This document shows positions 7,065 to 9,575 of a stretch of DNA of 9,575 nucleotides, piece by piece. Below the pieces are notes generated by a model. That model was not told the DNA's origin. It worked only from the letters and a program-made list of their open reading frames with translations, and made no database searches. The stretch is from CAZBUB01 sp046546355. Lineage in GTDB: Bacteria; Desulfobacterota; Desulfovibrionia; Desulfovibrionales; Desulfothermaceae. Position 1 is the stretch's first letter; each line of letters starts with the position of its first letter. Location: assembly GCA_046546355.1 (NCBI GenBank), contig JBKGXZ010000063.1, positions 1 through 9,575 on the forward strand. The letters are read 5' to 3'. Position numbers and translations under genes: made by a program.

Positions 7065-7175
7065 CTAGCACCTCCTTTTGCGCTACTTTAAATAAAAAAC
7101 TACTCCTGAGCCAAAAAAATGGTTCATCCCCCCTACCAGAATTTGCAGCCACAAGTATTTTACTGCACGTTGTTC

Positions 7176-7204
7176 AACATAATTGGGGCGGCCTGGTATG
7201 TCAA
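7176..7204 (-). promoter_or_regulatory. Sigma-70-type promoter of the lipoprotein gene
   Basis: On the minus strand a perfect -35 TTGACA (7199-7204) is followed after exactly 17 bp by TATGTT (7176-7181), a four-of-six match to TATAAT. Transcription would start near 7169, giving a leader of about 105 nt before the ATG at 7064. The next gene on this strand is the lipoprotein with its consensus ribosome site. Confidence 0.75.
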
Positions 7205-7327
7205 GCATTTGAAAACTATAAAAGATGAAAATCCGGCTGACTCCCGGAATTCATTCCTGAGGCACAGCTGGCTTTGCATGCTGTTTGTAAAGTGCTTTGC
7301 GCCCTGCCTTGCGGCTGCAGGAAGCAC

Positions 7328-7367
7328 CTGAGCTGCAGGCAGGCTGTTACGAAGCTGTGCAGCTCAG
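7328..7367. other. 10-bp inverted repeat in the 408-nt intergenic gap
   Basis: The gap 7065-7472 lies between divergent genes. Besides the two promoters it holds CTGAGCTGCA (7328-7337) and its exact complement TGCAGCTCAG (7358-7367), with a 20-nt loop. The region repeats GCTGCAGG nearby. There is no T tract on either side, so not an obvious terminator. It lies upstream of the candidate FAD-gene promoter, so it is more likely a DNA site, or part of an unrecognised RNA, than part of that gene's leader. I see no convincing gene in the gap. Confidence 0.45.
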
Positions 7368-7399
7368 ACTGCAGGGGCATTCGGCTTAGGCTTTGCTGC

Positions 7400-7428
7400 T
7401 TGTCAATCTCCAGGGCCTGGTCTAGTCT
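7400..7428 (+). promoter_or_regulatory. Candidate promoter of the FAD dehydrogenase gene
   Basis: TTGTCA (7400-7405) matches five of six -35 positions and is followed after 17 bp by TAGTCT (7423-7428), only three of six for the -10. Transcription would begin near 7436, about 37 nt before the ATG at 7473. Position and spacing are good, but the -10 is poor. Confidence 0.4.
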
Positions 7429-7472
7429 GCAGCTGAATCCTGGCAGAAACTCATTTTGTAAAGAAGTGCGGT

Positions 7473-8879
7473 ATGCAAGATAAGAGCTATGACGTTATTA
7501 TTGTAGGCGGGGGGCCAGCTGGCCTGTTTGCGGCCTATTACCTGGCTGAGAACACCAGCAGCTCAGTGCTGCTTCTGGAAAAGGGCCAGTTCCCGCAAAA
7601 ACGCAGCTGCCCCATCAACTACGGCCAGCGCTGCCTGAGGTGCAATCCCTGCAATATCCTCTGCGGGCTGGGAGGGGCTGGTCTGTTCTCAGACGGCAAG
7701 CTGAACTTCATCCATAAGCTGGGCAAGACCGATTTAACCCAATTCATGCCCCTCCCCCGGGCCAGGGAGCTTATCCAGGACACAGAGGAGATATTCAACT
7801 CCTTTGGCATGGACGGCAGGGTTTTCCCCACAGACATGGCTACTGCCAAGTCCCTGAGGGCTGAAGCCCGCAAGGAGGGCATAGAGCTGTTGCTGATTCG
7901 GCAGAAGCATTTGGGCAGCGACTGCTTGCCAGCGCACATAGCTGAAATGGTAAGCTACATCCAGGACAAAGGAGTACAGATCATCTCCGGCGTAGATGTC
8001 CAGGATATCCAGCTGCAAGGGCAAAGGGTCTGCGGTGTGAGCACTGACCAGGGCAGCTTCTCAGCCCCAGGAGTAATCCTGGCTCCGGGCAGGGTGGGAG
8101 CGGAATGGCTGGGGCACTTGGCGGAAAACTACGCCCTGCACAAGAAGCAAAGGGGGATTGAAGTCGGGGTCAGGGTGGAAGTACACAATGATATCATGCA
8201 AGATCTGACCAGCATCATTTATGATCCTTCTTTTTTTGTGCAAACCGAGAAGTATGACGACCAGACCCGGACCTTTTGCACCAACTGGGGTGGATTTGTG
8301 ACTCAGGAGAATTATCAGAGCTTTGTCTGTGTCAACGGCCATGCTTATCGGGAGCACAAGTCCGAGAACACCAATTTCGCCTTCTTGTCCAAGGTGATTC
8401 TCACAGAGCCGGTAACTGACAATCAGGCCTACGGAGAGGCCATCGGGAGCCTGGCCTCGCTGATCGGCGGTGGCAAGCCCATACTGCAGCGCTTCGGGGA
8501 TCTCAAGAGGGGCAGAAGGAGCACCTGGCACAGGATAAGCAAAGGCTATCTGGAGCCCACCTTGGGCAACGTGGTCTGCGGGGACATTGCCATGGCCCTG
8601 CCGGACAGGATCATGACCAATGTGGTGCAGGGCTTGGAGAAGTTAAACCGGGTACTGCCTGGTGTGGCCAATGACGAGACCCTGCTTTATGCTCCGGAGA
8701 TAAAATTCTTTGCCACCCAGATAGTCACGGATCAGAATCTGCAGACCCGAATTCAGGGTTTGTATGTGGCTGGAGACGGGGCAGGGGTAGCTGGGAATAT
8801 AGTCTCTGCTGCTGCCACAGGCCTGATCCCTGCCAAGGCCCTGGCTGAAAATCTTGCCAGAAGGCAGCCCAATGAATAG
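7473..8879 (+). CDS. FAD-dependent dehydrogenase, COG2509 type
   Basis: This 468-residue flavoprotein of unassigned substrate resembles the uncharacterised FAD-dependent dehydrogenases grouped as COG2509. The N-terminal Rossmann motif is GGGPAG at 12-17 with Glu36 for the FAD ribose. The family segment GLGGAGLFSDGKLN covers 65-78. The C-terminal FAD motif GLYVAGDGAG (429-438, Asp435) is followed by NIVSAAATGLIPAKAL, which closes the flavin site. Between the FAD motif and GGAG are five Cys: 46, 54, 57, 60 and 64 (CLRCNPCNILC), a CxxCxxCxxxC spacing that could bind a 4Fe-4S cluster or act as redox thiols. There is no signal peptide, so it is cytoplasmic. The ATG has only a weak purine-rich AAAGAAG about seven bases upstream, but the Rossmann motif starts at the usual distance, so the start is sound. 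A redox or tRNA/cofactor-modification role cannot be told from the sequence. Neighbours give no clue. Confidence 0.85.
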   Translation: MQDKSYDVIIVGGGPAGLFAAYYLAENTSSSVLLLEKGQFPQKRSCPINYGQRCLRCNPCNILCGLGGAGLFSDGKLNFIHKLGKTDLTQFMPLPRARELIQDTEEIFNSFGMDGRVFPTDMATAKSLRAEARKEGIELLLIRQKHLGSDCLPAHIAEMVSYIQDKGVQIISGVDVQDIQLQGQRVCGVSTDQGSFSAPGVILAPGRVGAEWLGHLAENYALHKKQRGIEVGVRVEVHNDIMQDLTSIIYDPSFFVQTEKYDDQTRTFCTNWGGFVTQENYQSFVCVNGHAYREHKSENTNFAFLSKVILTEPVTDNQAYGEAIGSLASLIGGGKPILQRFGDLKRGRRSTWHRISKGYLEPTLGNVVCGDIAMALPDRIMTNVVQGLEKLNRVLPGVANDETLLYAPEIKFFATQIVTDQNLQTRIQGLYVAGDGAGVAGNIVSAAATGLIPAKALAENLARRQPNE

Positions 8880-8911
8880 ATCTCCTTACAGATCAGATCT
8901 GGACAAAAAGG

Positions 8912-9091
8912 ATGGGCGTGGTAACTATTGCCGTGAAAATGTTGGGCTTCGCAGGCCGTGCTATGCCTATTGCCGGATTTGGTCCGGTATTCGTAATTTT
9001 CATCCCTGGGGGTGAAAAAAATTTTAATGAAGGATTCACTGGCTCCTCGCTGGGTACATTGGCTTATCCAGTCCCAGGAGATAGTGAATAG
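8912..9091 (+). CDS. Candidate small Gly-rich hydrophobic protein
   Basis: An uninterrupted 59-codon ORF starts 33 nt after the FAD gene. The product is not recognised. It has a hydrophobic, Gly-rich middle (about 10-34, containing AGFGPVFVIFIPGG) with one Arg at 16, then a polar, acidic C-terminus ending in GDSE. A single membrane segment is possible. AAAAGGA overlaps the ATG at 8912, so that site would be badly spaced; the in-frame GTG at 8918 sits five bases after AAGGA and may be the real start (57 residues). A possible terminator follows at 9073-9118. Against it: the stretch is rich in inverted repeats, and an ORF of this length can occur by chance. Confidence 0.35.
   Translation: MGVVTIAVKMLGFAGRAMPIAGFGPVFVIFIPGGEKNFNEGFTGSSLGTLAYPVPGDSE
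8997..9018. other. Hairpin that competes with a longer-range pairing
   Basis: TTTTCATCC (8997-9005) pairs with GGGTGAAAA (9010-9018), including one G-U, around a CTGG loop. The left arm can instead pair upstream, since ATTTTCA (8996-9002) is the exact complement of TGAAAAT (8934-8940). The enclosed stretch has a further stem CCGGA/TCCGG (8973-8977/8983-8987). The foldings are mutually exclusive. It lies inside the candidate small ORF, so either reading may be coincidental. Confidence 0.35.
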
Positions 9092-9118
9092 TTACTGAGT
9101 TCTCGGGAGGCTTTTTTT
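9073..9118 (+). terminator. Possible rho-independent terminator
   Basis: CCC (9073-9075) and GAGA (9078-9081) pair with TCTC-GGG (9101-9107), a 7-bp stem with a two-base bulge and a 19-nt loop. AGGC and seven T residues (9112-9118) follow. A second small stem, GGCTT/AAGCC, flanks the T tract (9109-9113/9121-9125). It would end transcription from the FAD gene or small ORF before the acylphosphatase gene. The stem is weak. Confidence 0.4.
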
Positions 9119-9211
9119 GCAAGCCAAGTAAGTTGATAATGGCTGTTTTTGGGGGGGAATATCCCTGACTGGAGTTTACAGCTCGCGAACCAAATGAATA
9201 AGGAGGGGAAC

Positions 9212-9487
9212 ATGAGTAAAAGTCTGCAGTGTCTGATCTCTGGCAAGGTGCAGGGCGTGAATTTCCGGGCCTGGACCAAGAGCCAGGCGGAGAGCCTGGG
9301 CATTAATGGCTGGGTCAGGAATCTGGAGGACGGCAGGGTAGAGGTCCTGGCCCAGGGCGATGAGCAAGCCCTGTTCGACTTCAAGGGCAGGCTGGCCCAA
9401 GGTCCTACTATAAGTCAGGTAGAGAGGGTGGAAAGCAAATGGATAGACTATGAAAAGACCTTTGATAAGTTTGAGCTGAGGCTCTAG
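9212..9487 (+). CDS. acyP: Acylphosphatase
   Basis: Acylphosphatase hydrolyses carboxyl-phosphate anhydrides such as acetyl phosphate or carbamoyl phosphate in the cytoplasm. The product is 91 residues, the family norm. The signature GKVQGVNFRAWT (11-22) carries catalytic Arg19, and GINGWVRNLEDGRVEVLAQG (30-49) carries catalytic Asn37; both are present, so it should be active. Asn17 in VQGVNFR is a less common residue at that variable position. The start at 9212 is set by AAGGAGG five to six bases upstream (in 9199-9208); an in-frame ATG at 9149 would add 21 residues with no family match and no ribosome site. A GATAAT at 9135-9140 could be a -10 element, but there is no good -35. The preceding gap from 8880 is described under the small ORF and terminator entries. 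Confidence 0.93.
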   Translation: MSKSLQCLISGKVQGVNFRAWTKSQAESLGINGWVRNLEDGRVEVLAQGDEQALFDFKGRLAQGPTISQVERVESKWIDYEKTFDKFELRL

Positions 9488-9491
9488 TGCC

Positions 9492-9541
9492 AAGACCGGG
9501 GCAACGCCACGGGGGTTGGCCCCCACCATAACGCTGGTCTT
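9492..9541. other. Structured region after acylphosphatase gene
   Basis: AAGACC (9492-9497) pairs with GGTCTT (9536-9541), enclosing a GC-rich hairpin GGGGG-TTGG-CCCCC (9511-9524). Only TTT follows, so it is an imperfect intrinsic terminator for acyP. Just beyond, TTGACA at 9551-9556 is a perfect -35 hexamer, but its -10 would fall past the window end, and CCCAC/GTGGG (9544-9548/9559-9563) forms another small stem around it. Confidence 0.4.
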
Positions 9542-9575
9542 TACCCACACTTGACACCGTGGGATAAGGAAGGTG

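Noticed and set aside
7268..7282. Sigma-54 (-24/-12) promoter around TGGCTTTGCATGC
   Set aside because: The GG-to-GC distance is superficially right, but the TTGC element of the -12 box is not in the correct place.
7119..7331. 70-codon plus-strand ORF in the gap between the lipoprotein and FAD genes
   Set aside because: No ribosome site precedes its ATG, it runs antisense across the lipoprotein promoter, and the product has no recognisable or plausible protein character.
9011..9018. Double-glycine bacteriocin-type leader in the small ORF (residues 33-34 Gly-Gly)
   Set aside because: Such leaders are charged and amphipathic; here the part before Gly-Gly is a hydrophobic segment, and there is no processing transporter nearby.
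9149..9211. Upstream in-frame ATG as the acylphosphatase start
   Set aside because: It would add 21 residues unlike the family and lacks a ribosome site; AAGGAGG is placed for the ATG at 9212, which gives the normal 91-residue length.

Overview
The window looks like a stretch of a free-living Gram-negative chromosome, most likely from a sulfate-reducing deltaproteobacterium of the Desulfovibrionales type. That placement is an inference. It rests on the ParA-CheW-CheY-CheA gene order, which I recall from Desulfovibrio-like genomes, on the Gln- and Leu-rich protein style, and on an Lpp-like lipoprotein that implies an outer membrane. Most genes are confidently recognisable at family level. I see no tRNA, rRNA, CRISPR array, insertion sequence or phage gene.

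Positions 1-4684 (+) form a chemotaxis operon: a ParA-type ATPase, a CheW-like adaptor with a long N-terminal extension (ATGA overlap with parA), a stand-alone CheY receiver, and an 896-residue CheA. The CheA has two intact HPt domains and a third HPt-like segment in which Ser replaces the phospho-accepting His. No receptor, CheR, CheB or CheD is present; they must lie elsewhere. The ParA plus CheW-like pair suggests control of where the signalling array sits in the cell, as ParC and ParP do in Vibrio.

Positions 4697-6583 (-) converge on cheA. They encode an exported M14-type zinc peptidase related to murein-peptide amidases and a ZupT/ZIP-type divalent-metal transporter; a shared transcript is possible (90-nt gap). 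Positions 6655-7204 (-) form a self-contained unit: a strong sigma-70-like promoter, a leader of about 105 nt, a near-perfect Shine-Dalgarno, a small alanine-zipper lipoprotein ending in Lys, and a strong rho-independent terminator.

Positions 7065-7472 are a 408-nt gap holding that promoter, a perfect 10-bp inverted repeat and a plausible promoter for the next gene. Positions 7473-9487 (+) carry an FAD-dependent dehydrogenase of the COG2509 type with a Cys-rich motif, an uncertain 59-codon Gly-rich ORF followed by a possible terminator, and an acylphosphatase. The last 88 bases are structured and non-coding and may lead into a gene beyond the window.

No clearly new system is evident. The points most worth following are the ParA/CheW-extension/multi-HPt CheA module, the Cys cluster in the FAD enzyme, and the small unannotated ORF at 8912-9091.
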